Shown piece by piece: positions 34,819 to 42,442 of a stretch of 57,015 bases of DNA; the first letter of the stretch is position 1, and each line of letters begins with the position of its first letter. The stretch is from an uncultured Collinsella sp. (GTDB lineage: Bacteria > Actinomycetota > Coriobacteriia > Coriobacteriales > Coriobacteriaceae), in the NCBI GenBank assembly GCA_902493615.1, contig CABUQK010000001.1, positions 1 to 57,015 on the forward strand, given 5' to 3'. A program made the position numbers and the translations under genes. Below the pieces are notes generated by a model. It had not been told where the DNA came from and searched no databases. It saw only the letters and a list, made by a program, of their open reading frames with translations.

Positions 34819-36402
34819 ATGTCTGATCGTTTGACGGTCCTGACGTCTAAGAGCGTCTTTACCGGTACGGGGGACCTGCCGTTTGAAGGCTTCGTAGCGG
34901 TCCGTGGCAATCGAATTGAGGCTGTTGGCACCAAGTGTGAGCTAGCTTCGTATTTGACCCAGGCGGACGAGGTAGTTGACCTGGGCGACCGCACCGTCAT
35001 GCCTGGCCTGATCGATGTGCATACCTTCTATACAGGCTGGGCGCTGCGGACGTTGGGGCCTGATCTGTCCGGCATCGCTGATGCCAAAGAGGCCGTGTCG
35101 CTCTTGCGTGCATGGAAAGAAGATCGTCCGGATTGCGCGGCGGCTTTTGGCCACAACCTACCCGAAACGTTGGCATCGGATGCCGAGAACGCAAATACAG
35201 CAGCTGTGTTTGACGAGTGTTTTGGCGATATCCCCGTCGTCTGCTTTACACCGGGCGCGGATACCTGTGTTCTCAATGCTGCCGCCAGTGCGCGATACGG
35301 CTTCACACCCCAGGCGTGCTATGCCGAGAAGATCTGGCGCATGATGAGCGATTTCCTCGCGCTGCCCGAGGTGCGTGCAGGGTATTCGGACTACATGAGC
35401 ATGCTTAACGAACGCGGCGTTACCGCCATCAAGGAGATGGCGTTTGATGACTACTACGGCTTTGCCGACGAAATGGCTCGCCGTGAGGAATCTGGTGAGC
35501 TGACGGTTCGCGTCTCTATGATGTCGCAGCCGGTGGGTGCCGGTGCAAATCTGGCATATGCCCGCGAGGCACGAGAGCGCTTCCGGGGACCGTTCGTTCG
35601 TTTTTCTGGCTTCAACCGTATGACCGATCGCGGCGTATGGGCGGGGCTTGCCGAGATGATTGACCCCTATGCGGACTCGGCCGATGCGGGCGCTGCCGGC
35701 AAGACGGTCGTCGAGGAGCCAGAGTGGGATCTGATTGAGAACGAGCTGCGTGCAATTGATGCTGACGGCTTCCGATATTCCTTGCATTGCCAGGGCGATG
35801 GCGCCGTTCGTCGCACCGTGGCGCTCTATGCCTCGCTGCCTCGAGACGAGCATGGACGGATGCTTCGCCGCCATGCGATTACCGATCTCGAGAACTCTGA
35901 CCCGACCGATCTTGTCGAGTTTGGCAAGTTAGGTGGAATTTGCGAGGTCTATCCGCAGATTCTGACGCTGGACCGGCGCGAGGATTGCCTGTCGATGATG
36001 CGTCGACAAATTGGCGAGACGCGACTTTTGCACAGCTGGAATCGCCGCGGCATGGAAGATTCCGGATGCACGGTGTGCTGCGGCACGGATCTGCCGCTGC
36101 TGATTCCGAGCCTGGGCGAGTCAATCTACAGCGCGTGCGGCGGATTCTTCGCCGACGGACTGCCCGTGAATGAGGTCAACACGCTGACGCTTGTCGAGCT
36201 CTTGCGCGCTTGGACTGCCGGGGGCGCGTACGACCTGATGCGCGAAGACGAGCTGGGTACGCTTGAGGTTGGCAAGCTTGCCGATATCTGCGTGCTCGAT
36301 CGGGATGTGTTCGACCTCGATTATCGCGACGCACGTGATCTTGCGGTTGACATGACGATGTCGGACGGACAAATCGTGTTCGATCGAAATAAGGAGGCAT
36401 AA
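34819..36402 (+). CDS. YtcJ-like amidohydrolase with altered HxH motif
   Basis: 527-residue amidohydrolase-3 family protein: LTSKSVFTGTGDLPF, DRTVMPGLIDVHTF, LHCQGDGAVRR, MLRRHAITDLE, CGTDLPLL. The first metal motif reads HTF in place of HxH, so one expected ligand is missing or replaced; the later His and Asp sites are kept. Inferred task: removal of an amide or peptide bond from a conjugated substrate. It lies between the transporter and FrlC-like genes, 9 bases after the transporter stop; ATG 34819 chosen. Confidence 0.85.
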   Translation: MSDRLTVLTSKSVFTGTGDLPFEGFVAVRGNRIEAVGTKCELASYLTQADEVVDLGDRTVMPGLIDVHTFYTGWALRTLGPDLSGIADAKEAVSLLRAWKEDRPDCAAAFGHNLPETLASDAENANTAAVFDECFGDIPVVCFTPGADTCVLNAAASARYGFTPQACYAEKIWRMMSDFLALPEVRAGYSDYMSMLNERGVTAIKEMAFDDYYGFADEMARREESGELTVRVSMMSQPVGAGANLAYAREARERFRGPFVRFSGFNRMTDRGVWAGLAEMIDPYADSADAGAAGKTVVEEPEWDLIENELRAIDADGFRYSLHCQGDGAVRRTVALYASLPRDEHGRMLRRHAITDLENSDPTDLVEFGKLGGICEVYPQILTLDRREDCLSMMRRQIGETRLLHSWNRRGMEDSGCTVCCGTDLPLLIPSLGESIYSACGGFFADGLPVNEVNTLTLVELLRAWTAGGAYDLMREDELGTLEVGKLADICVLDRDVFDLDYRDARDLAVDMTMSDGQIVFDRNKEA

Positions 36403-36403
36403 G

Positions 36404-37255
36404 ATGCCTGAATCCAAACCGACGCTGCGCCGCGAGCAGATTGCGGGCATGAATATCCACTACATCATGTGGTCGCTCGATTACTTCCTTGATGTGCAGC
36501 AGCGTTTGGGCTTTGAGTCCATTGAGCTGTGGTGTGCGGAGCCGCATGTGACGCTCGACCACACGGGCTACTTTGAAGCTGAGGTCCTGGCGAAAAAGGC
36601 TGCAGACCGTGGGCTTAGGTATCGTACTCTGTGTCCCGAGAATGTTGTCTATCCTTGGCAGTACTGCGCACGCAAACCGCTGCATGAACAGCGCAGCTTG
36701 GCGTACTTTAAGCACGGCATTGAGCTTGCCGAGGTACTTGGGTGCGACCGCATGTCCATCAACTCGGGCTGGGGCGACTGGGACGAGGACCGCGAGGAAG
36801 CCTGGAAGCGCAGCCGCGAGCACTTGTCCATTCTGGCGGAGTATGCCGGCGAGCACGGTCTGGTGCTTACGATGGAAAGCCTGCGTCCCGAGGAGAGCAA
36901 CCTTGTGACGACGGTTTCCGATGCGAAGCGCATGATTGACGAGGTCGCGAGCCCGTACTTACAGCCCATGGTTGATACAACCGCGATGGGCGTTGCAGGC
37001 GAGACGCTCGAGGACTGGTTTGCCGCCTTTGGTGATGGGGCAATTCACGAGATGCACTTTATCGACGGTGACCCGTATGGCCATCTGGTGTGGGGCGATG
37101 GCAAGCACGATATGGACGCCTTCGTCGCCACGCTCAACGCCCATGGTTTCGACGGCATGCTGGGCCAGGAAATCACGGACGGTCGTTACTACGATGATCC
37201 GGCGGCGGCAGATGCCAAGAACATGGCCGCATTCGAGAAATATCTGATTGACTAA
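36404..37255 (+). CDS. frlC: FrlC-like sugar isomerase/epimerase
   Basis: 283-residue TIM-barrel enzyme of the sugar phosphate isomerase/epimerase family. The block MESLRPEESN matches the metal-binding E..LxP.ESN of FrlC, and HEMHFIDGD, WGDGKHDMD and GQEITDG add further sites. FrlC epimerises psicoselysine to fructoselysine, widening the substrate range. Start ATG follows AAGGAGG just after the amidohydrolase stop. Exact substrate not proved. Confidence 0.85.
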   Translation: MPESKPTLRREQIAGMNIHYIMWSLDYFLDVQQRLGFESIELWCAEPHVTLDHTGYFEAEVLAKKAADRGLRYRTLCPENVVYPWQYCARKPLHEQRSLAYFKHGIELAEVLGCDRMSINSGWGDWDEDREEAWKRSREHLSILAEYAGEHGLVLTMESLRPEESNLVTTVSDAKRMIDEVASPYLQPMVDTTAMGVAGETLEDWFAAFGDGAIHEMHFIDGDPYGHLVWGDGKHDMDAFVATLNAHGFDGMLGQEITDGRYYDDPAAADAKNMAAFEKYLID

Positions 37256-37317
37256 AACAACCATCGGCCACGCAACCAACGTCATTGATTGCGGGCCAAA
37301 CAAGAAAGGAACTGGAT

Positions 37318-38286
37318 ATGAACGCACACGATCTGATCAAAGAGGCAATTGCCGAGAAGGGCAAGTTCGACAGCGTCTACTGGATTGCTTGCGGTGGCTC
37401 CATGATCGATTTGATCCCGGCTCATGAGCTTCTGCAGCGCGAGGCAACCACCTTCACTTCGTATATCTATACGGCTCGCGAGTTCGATATCATGCGTCCG
37501 CGTCGTCTGGGCGAGAAGTCCCTGGTCATCGCTTGTAGCCACAGCGGCAACACCCCCGAGGTCGTCGAGGGCTGCGAGATTGCCCTTGCTGCCGGCGCTA
37601 CGGTGATCGCCCAGACCGACAACGCTGGATCCAAGATTGACTCCGGCAAGTGGACCACGTGGGTCTACCCGTGGGGCGAGGGCGTGCCGCAGGCCGAGGT
37701 CCCCGCTGGCATTTCGCTGTCGCTTGCGGCCGAGCTGCTCGATCAGCAGGAGGGCTACGCCGATCTTGCCGATATGTATGCCGGTATCGCCGAGATGGAT
37801 AAGATTCTTCCCCCGGCACGCGAGAAGGTAAATGCCGAGCTGGGCGATCGTTTTGCCAAGCTTTGCCAGGAGCACGAGTTCTTCTACATTCTGGGCAGCG
37901 GTCCCAACTTTAGCCAGACCTACGGTTTCGCTATCTGCTCTCTTATGGAGATGCAGTGGCAGCACTGCAGCTACATCCACTCTGCCGAGTACTTCCATGG
38001 CCCCTTCGAGGCTACTCAGGATGGCGTTTTTTACTTCCTGCAGATGGGCTCCAGCGAGTGCCGTGCCATGGACGAGCGCGCCCTGGCGTTCCTTAAGACG
38101 CATACCGATACGCTGATGGTGCTCGATGCCAAGGAGTACGGTATGGAAGCCGTGCCGGCGAGCGTCCGTGCCTATCTGGACCCGGTGCTGTTCTACGCCA
38201 TGAACTGCGAGCTGCGTGCTGCACGCGGCAAGGTGTTTGATCACGATCCCGATTTCCGTCGCTATATGGGTGTTGTCGAGTACTAG
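37318..38286 (+). CDS. frlB: FrlB-like SIS-domain deglycase
   Basis: 322 residues with two SIS domains; splits fructoselysine 6-phosphate (or a similar Amadori compound) into glucose 6-phosphate and the amine. First SIS: YWIACGGSMIDLIP, VIACSHSGNTPEVVEG; second: FYILGSGPNFSQTYG, IHSAEYFHGPFEAT (the catalytic Glu-His region). The C-terminus DHDPDFRRYMGVVEY matches the typical FrlB ending. ATG 37318 behind AAAGGAA. Best evidence for an Amadori pathway here. Confidence 0.9.
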   Translation: MNAHDLIKEAIAEKGKFDSVYWIACGGSMIDLIPAHELLQREATTFTSYIYTAREFDIMRPRRLGEKSLVIACSHSGNTPEVVEGCEIALAAGATVIAQTDNAGSKIDSGKWTTWVYPWGEGVPQAEVPAGISLSLAAELLDQQEGYADLADMYAGIAEMDKILPPAREKVNAELGDRFAKLCQEHEFFYILGSGPNFSQTYGFAICSLMEMQWQHCSYIHSAEYFHGPFEATQDGVFYFLQMGSSECRAMDERALAFLKTHTDTLMVLDAKEYGMEAVPASVRAYLDPVLFYAMNCELRAARGKVFDHDPDFRRYMGVVEY

Positions 38287-38300
38287 AAGGGGCAAAGGCC

Positions 38301-39164
38301 ATGGCATTTAACGTTAACGCGCTCGGATTTGGCGACAACGTCGTCGATCGCTACGAGCATATCCACACCATGTATCCCGGCGGCAATGCGGTGAACTTCG
38401 CCGTGTATGCCAAGAAGTGCGGCGCCGCGCGCTCCGCGTATATGGGCATCTTTGGTAATGACGCTGCTGCTGAGCATGTGATTGCGAGTCTTGAGGATGA
38501 GGACGTTGAGCTTGCCAAGTGCAAGCAGCTCATCGGCGAGAACGGTGCGGCACGCGTGACCGTCGTTAACGGCGACCGTGTTTTCCTTGGCTCCAATGAG
38601 GGCGGCATCCGTGGTGATGCGCGCTATGTGCTCGATCGCTTTGACCTTGCGTACGTGAAGCAGTTCGACGTAGTCCACTCGGGCAACTATTGCTTTACCG
38701 AGCGTGAACTTCCCAAGTTGAAGGCCGCGGGCATCACGGTTTCGTTTGACTTCTCGGACGATTCGACCGACGAGTACTACGAGCAGATTGCTCCCTACGT
38801 TGACTTCGCGTTCTTTAGCGCGGCAGACGCCGCGAGTGAGGATGAGATTCGCGAGCGTCTGGCATGGGTGAGGAGCCTAGGTCCGCGTTTCGTATCGGCA
38901 ACGGCTGGCGCTGAGGGCTGCATTGCCTATGATGGCGATCGTTATTACCGCCAACTGGCTAAGCCGGTAACGGATATGAAGGACACCATGGGTGCGGGCG
39001 ACTCATTCCTGACTTCGTTCCTGATGTGTTATCTCGATTCCGTCAAGCGTGGCGAGGATGGTGCCGAGGCCATCGAGCGTGCACTCGACTTTGCGGCGGG
39101 GTTTGCTTCGACCGTATGCGGCATGGAAGGCTCCTGGGGCCATGGAGTGCCGATTTCCGAATAG
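38301..39164 (+). CDS. frlD: FrlD-like PfkB-family kinase
   Basis: 287-residue ribokinase-family enzyme: YPGGNAVNFAVYAKKCGAAR at the N-terminus, VSFDFSDDSTDEYY, and the anion-hole motif TMGAGDSFLTSF with the catalytic Asp. FrlD phosphorylates fructoselysine at C6 before FrlB cleavage; the gene order FrlC-FrlB-FrlD matches. ATG after AAGGGGC, 14 bases after FrlB. Last gene of the operon. Confidence 0.9.
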   Translation: MAFNVNALGFGDNVVDRYEHIHTMYPGGNAVNFAVYAKKCGAARSAYMGIFGNDAAAEHVIASLEDEDVELAKCKQLIGENGAARVTVVNGDRVFLGSNEGGIRGDARYVLDRFDLAYVKQFDVVHSGNYCFTERELPKLKAAGITVSFDFSDDSTDEYYEQIAPYVDFAFFSAADAASEDEIRERLAWVRSLGPRFVSATAGAEGCIAYDGDRYYRQLAKPVTDMKDTMGAGDSFLTSFLMCYLDSVKRGEDGAEAIERALDFAAGFASTVCGMEGSWGHGVPISE

Positions 39165-39170
39165 GTGAGC

Positions 39171-39205
39171 AGTCCCGGGGAGTCGAATTGTCGCCCCCCG
39201 GGACT
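39171..39205 (+). terminator. Hairpin ending the frl-like operon
   Basis: AGTCCCGGGG and CCCCGGGACT, 10 perfect pairs around a 15-base loop, no T-run. Confidence 0.7.
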
Positions 39206-39209
39206 CCAT

Positions 39210-39435
39210 GGACAAAAAATGCTAAATATGAGTACTGTCACTAATTTAGTAACAGCGAAATTAAGCTATTGAGGGCCTAGTTGGGTGTCTGCGAGTGATT
39301 AAAACCTGCTAAAAATGACTTTAACCACCTTAAAGTGCCTTGATAATGGATAGCTGTACATTATCAAGGCACTATTTTGCCGTAAAATAATGTGACTGGA
39401 TTTGCAACAGTACTCATATTTGGCATTTTTTGCCC
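39210..39435. mobile_element. MITE-like palindromic element
   Basis: A 226-base AT-rich non-coding block with 29-base terminal inverted repeats (39210-39238 and 39407-39435; 27 of 29 match; key part AAATATGAGTACTGT). Inside, AGTGCCTTGATAAT (39334-39347) and ATTATCAAGGCACT (39360-39373) form a perfect 14-base hairpin. No transposase or ORF. Base composition is clearly lower in GC than the neighbours. Target duplication was not identified. Confidence 0.75.
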
Positions 39436-39442
39436 ACCGGGG

Positions 39443-40186
39443 CTAGCGAAGGTCAAAAACAGAGTGCGCATTTGCTAAAACTGCCGACTCGATGCACTCT
39501 GCGTCGCGGTTTTTGAGTGAGGCGATGCGTTCTGAGGTCCATGTGAGCGATCTGATAAGCGACTGTGCGCTTGTTTCGGTGTTTGCCTCCGCCGGCGCAT
39601 CGGTCTCGAGCAGTAAACGATCGAGTGGGATCTGTCGGGCGTATTCGCGACCGCGCTTGGTGGCGAGCATCCGCTCGTTCACGGAAAAATAACAGCCCGC
39701 ATTACGCGCGCGGACGAGTTCGTCCGAAGTGCCGCTAAACCAGTGGAAGATGATAGCGGGGGAGTCGGGGTTTGGGATGAGTAGTCCATGCGATTCGAGG
39801 ACGTCCAGTACGGCTCCTGCCGAACGAACGTCGTGAATTGATATCACACGCCCGGTAAGAGGATGTTGTGCGAGAGCCTCGCAGAGCCGGTCAAGTGCCT
39901 GTGTTTGCAGCGGCTCGCTTCCGGCAAAGCGCGCAGAAAAGTCGAGTCCCACCTCGCCGATGTAGCGCTCTTGGGCTGCAACTTCGCAAAGCAGATTGAT
40001 TTCGGCAGGACCGCAGCGACCGTCGGCAAGCCACCAGGGGTGAAGCCCAATGCCGGCGATGATGCTTGGTTGGCGATGGGCGCGCTCGTTTGCGGCCGAA
40101 AAGTCACGTGGATCGACGCCGCAATCAAATAGGCCCAAGCCCAGTGCCGTCGCCTGGCAGTGTGCATCAAATAACCGGGGCTCCAT
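39443..40186 (-). CDS. TatD-family metal-dependent hydrolase with altered HxH
   Basis: 247-residue TatD-like protein: LFDAHCQA (the usual HxH reads H-C-Q), GIGLHPWW, EVGLDFSARF (Glu), SIHDVRSAG (His), FHWFSGT (His), LLLETDAP (Asp). All but the second His of the first motif are present. TatD enzymes are DNases or deacylases. The gap before tcdA is 14 bases, so it belongs to the tcdA transcript. Confidence 0.88.
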   Translation of the reverse strand: MEPRLFDAHCQATALGLGLFDCGVDPRDFSAANERAHRQPSIIAGIGLHPWWLADGRCGPAEINLLCEVAAQERYIGEVGLDFSARFAGSEPLQTQALDRLCEALAQHPLTGRVISIHDVRSAGAVLDVLESHGLLIPNPDSPAIIFHWFSGTSDELVRARNAGCYFSVNERMLATKRGREYARQIPLDRLLLETDAPAEANTETSAQSLIRSLTWTSERIASLKNRDAECIESAVLANAHSVFDLR

Positions 40187-40200
40187 CTCGGCGCACTCCG

Positions 40201-40995
40201 CTAGTCCAGGCGTTGGCCGTCGGCGCGCACACGCTCGGTGCCGCGTCCACTGATCTGGCGGATAACCTCGCCGGCAATCATCTGACCCATGATGGGCGGC
40301 ATAAAACTAGCGGTACCCAACTCGGTACGCTCGTGGATGTTGGACGGGTCGCGGGGTTGGGTCTTAACCGATTCCTCGCAGCTAAACAGCACGTGCAGAC
40401 TCTTGATTCCGCGCTTCTTACATTCTTTGCGCATGATGCGGCTCAAGGGGTCGCGTACCGTATCGAAAATGTCGGCAAAGCGGAGGCACTCGGGATGGAG
40501 CTTGTTGGCCCCGCCCATGGAGCTAACCAAACGAATGTCGTGGTCCTGAGCATATTTGGCAATGGTGAGCTTGGCCGAGATGGTGTCGATGGCGTCGACG
40601 ACGTAGTCGAGCTTGCCGTCCGTCTGCTCCAAAACGCTCGCGAAGAACTCGTCGATGTTGTCGCTCAGCAGGTATTCGGTGCGTTTGATAACGGTGGCGG
40701 TGGGATTGATGTCGTGGATCATGGCTTCCATAACATCGACCTTGCGCTTGCCGATGGTGCTGTGAAAGGCGATAGCCTGGCGATTGATATTGCTGGGCGC
40801 GACGATGTCCTTGTCCAGAATGACGAAATGACCAATGCCGCCGCGGGCGAGTGCCTCGCAGCAGTTGGAGCCCACGCCTCCGCAGCCGAGCACCAACACC
40901 GTAGCATCGGCGAGCTTATCGAGTGCCTCGCGGCCCATGATGATCTCGAGCTTGGTGTCGCGTGTCTCGACGAGAGCGGCAGCGGTTTCGGTCAT
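40201..40995 (-). CDS. tcdA: tRNA threonylcarbamoyladenosine dehydratase, ThiF/E1 family
   Basis: 264-residue ThiF-like E1 enzyme that cyclises t6A37 in tRNA to ct6A using ATP. ATP-binding loop LVLGCGGVGSNCCEALARGG, the DKDIVAPSNINRQ block with Arg, and DAIDTISAKLTI; the late Cys near FSCEES corresponds to the conserved thiol region. Start at 40995 has GGAGG at proper spacing; the ATG two codons earlier is too close. Confidence 0.92.
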   Translation of the reverse strand: MTETAAALVETRDTKLEIIMGREALDKLADATVLVLGCGGVGSNCCEALARGGIGHFVILDKDIVAPSNINRQAIAFHSTIGKRKVDVMEAMIHDINPTATVIKRTEYLLSDNIDEFFASVLEQTDGKLDYVVDAIDTISAKLTIAKYAQDHDIRLVSSMGGANKLHPECLRFADIFDTVRDPLSRIMRKECKKRGIKSLHVLFSCEESVKTQPRDPSNIHERTELGTASFMPPIMGQMIAGEVIRQISGRGTERVRADGQRLD

Positions 40996-41081
40996 AGACA
41001 TCCTCCGATGGGGAAGCGAATCGTGTTTTAGCTATCGCCATTATAGGTGTTATCGCGATTCCATTTGAGCCCTTGGGCGTG

Positions 41082-41110
41082 TTGAAATGGGATCGGGGTT
41101 CGCATAAGAT
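41082..41110 (+). promoter_or_regulatory. Strong promoter of a candidate small RNA
   Basis: TTGAAA (41082-41087), exactly 17 bases, TAAGAT (41105-41110). No ORF follows; a terminator lies about 85 bases downstream. Confidence 0.7.
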
Positions 41111-41116
41111 TGAAGC

Positions 41117-41213
41117 AGATGGCACCCGTTGCAGCGGGTTGGCCAACTCTAAAACACGTTTGTAGCGTGAGAAGTGGCCGTCTTCGCATTACGCGGAGGC
41201 GGCTATTTTTTTT
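41117..41213 (+). ncRNA. Candidate small RNA between tcdA and the ArsR gene
   Basis: About 97 nt between the promoter and an intrinsic terminator, with no ORF. Predicted stems: ACCCG/CGGGT (near 41124-41139), CACG/CGTG (near 41155-41169), then the terminator stem 41173-41187 with 41193-41207 (AGTGGCCGTCTTCGC with GCGGAGGCGGCTATT, using G-U pairs) and eight T residues. It lacks the GGAAGCAGCC loop of SRP RNA and is too short for 6S or tmRNA. It could be a standalone sRNA or a leader. Confidence 0.55.
41173..41213 (+). terminator. Terminator of the candidate small RNA
   Basis: 15-position stem with G-U pairs, ATTAC loop and eight T residues (41206-41213); one of the clearest terminators in the window. 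Confidence 0.85.
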
Positions 41214-41223
41214 GAGTACAAGA

Positions 41224-41261
41224 TTAGATAGTTAGACAAACATCTAAATATCGAGTATAGT
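41224..41261 (+). promoter_or_regulatory. Promoter and operator of the SdpR/SdpI-like pair
   Basis: TTAGAC (41232-41237), 18 bases, TATAGT (41256-41261). Inverted repeats TTAGAT/ATCTAA (41224-41229, 41242-41247) and TTAGA/TCTAA overlap the -35 element, fitting autorepression by the ArsR-family product. Confidence 0.6.
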
Positions 41262-41295
41262 GTGCGCGTCATGAGAGATGATGAGAGGAGGTCTT

Positions 41296-41574
41296 ATGCC
41301 GGGAGAGGGTTTTAAGGCGCTTGCCGATCCAACGCGACGGCGCATTTTGGAGTTGCTGCGCGAGGGCAATTGCACGGCGGGGGAGCTTGCCGAGCATTTC
41401 GATATCAGTAAGCCGTCGCTGAGCCATCACTTGGCGACGCTCAAAAACGCCGGGTTGGTGACCGACGAGCGCCATGGCCAAAACATCGTATACAGCTTAA
41501 ACACCACCGTCATGCAGGATTTGATTGGCTGGTTTATGGGCTTTACAAACACGGAAGGTGATAAGGATGAATAA
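41296..41574 (+). CDS. ArsR-family repressor, SdpR-like
   Basis: 92-residue winged-helix repressor: FKALADPTRRRILELLREGN, AGELAEHFDISKPSLSHHLATLKNAGLV (recognition helix). No metal-site CVC motif, so it is a non-metal ArsR such as SdpR, which controls an immunity/signal protein. Coupled to the SdpI-like gene by an 8-base overlap. ATG 41296 behind GAGGAGG. Confidence 0.9.
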   Translation: MPGEGFKALADPTRRRILELLREGNCTAGELAEHFDISKPSLSHHLATLKNAGLVTDERHGQNIVYSLNTTVMQDLIGWFMGFTNTEGDKDE

Positions 41575-42271
41575 CGAAAACAAGGGCATTCACCCCACGG
41601 GGGTATCGTCGCGCGTGTGGATTGCGCTGGTCGCTCTGTGCGTCGCCAATGTCGTAGCGCACCTCATGGTGATGCCGAGCTTGCCTGCGCAGATTCCCAC
41701 GCACTGGGGCGCGAACGGCGCCGTCGACGGTTGGGGTCCTAGCTGGATGGCCTCCGCGCTCGGCGTGCTGCCTCTGGCGCTTCTCGCAATGTTCTGCGTG
41801 GTGCCGCGCATCGACCCCAAAGGTGAGGCATATCGAACCTCGGGCAAGTTCTACCAGGGCTTCGTAATCGCCTTCACCTTGTTCATGTGCGCCATAAGCT
41901 GGCTGGGAGAGCTTACGGTCTGGGGCGTGGTGCCGGCGGTCGGTTCGGTCAACGTGCTGATTTCCGGTGTTGTCGGTTTGCTGTTCATCGGCGTAGGCAA
42001 CTACTTGCCGCGTGTGAAGCAGAACTATACGCTCGGTATCAAGACACCCTGGGCGCTTGCCGATCCCGAGAACTGGCGCCGTACGCAGCGTTTTGGCGGC
42101 GCCTGCTTTATGGTGCTAGGTATTGGCCTGATTGTGATGGGCGTGGCAGGCAGCGTGCTTTCGAGTGAAGTCGTCGCCGCGGTGATTGCGGTTCTGGCGT
42201 TTGGTTCGGTTGGAGCCGTCTACGTCTACTCGTATCTGTTGTGGCGCAAATCGCAGCGAGCCGCTCGTTAA
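41567..42271 (+). CDS. SdpI-like membrane protein (DUF1648)
   Basis: 234 residues with about six membrane helices; DUF1648 region PSLPAQIPTHWGANGAVDGWG near the N-terminus and the SdpI block NYLPRVKQNYTLGIKTPWAL, WRRTQRFGG. SdpI binds SdpR at the membrane and gives immunity to the SdpC toxin in Bacillus. No toxin gene is seen nearby. Translationally coupled to the regulator. Confidence 0.88.
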   Translation: MNNENKGIHPTGVSSRVWIALVALCVANVVAHLMVMPSLPAQIPTHWGANGAVDGWGPSWMASALGVLPLALLAMFCVVPRIDPKGEAYRTSGKFYQGFVIAFTLFMCAISWLGELTVWGVVPAVGSVNVLISGVVGLLFIGVGNYLPRVKQNYTLGIKTPWALADPENWRRTQRFGGACFMVLGIGLIVMGVAGSVLSSEVVAAVIAVLAFGSVGAVYVYSYLLWRKSQRAAR

Positions 42272-42332
42272 GGTTGCGGAAAACTAGCGTACGCAGTTCA
42301 TAGTATGTTCCGGGGGACTTTTCCCAGGTAGT

Positions 42333-42364
42333 ATTAGGGGGTGTGGGCAACCATGCCCCTTTTT
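42333..42364 (+). terminator. Weak terminator of the SdpR/SdpI-like pair
   Basis: AGGGG before and CCCCT after a 14-base stretch, followed by TTTTTATT. Short stem, so only modest support. Confidence 0.45.
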
Positions 42365-42382
42365 ATTAGAACGCGCGAACTG

Positions 42383-42411
42383 CCTCTCCGCTTTTTCCAA
42401 AACGGAGAGGG
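42383..42411 (+). promoter_or_regulatory. Leader hairpin of the ettA-like gene
   Basis: CCTCTCCG and CGGAGAGG, 8 perfect pairs around a T/A-rich loop, about 40 bases before the start codon. Possibly regulatory. Confidence 0.4.
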
Positions 42412-42442
42412 GGAGAAGATTTCCGCAGCTAGATAAGGAGAA

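Noticed and set aside
41117..41213. Signal recognition particle RNA
   Set aside because: Length is right but the conserved GGAAGCAGCC tetraloop region is missing.
41591..41607. Second CsoR-like palindrome (ACCCCACGGGGGT)
   Set aside because: It lies inside the coding sequence of the SdpI-like gene; chance similarity is more likely.
42300..42330. Further GGGAC-type hairpin near GGGGGACTTTTCCC
   Set aside because: Only a short partial match to the GGGACAGGTT core; not counted in that repeat family.
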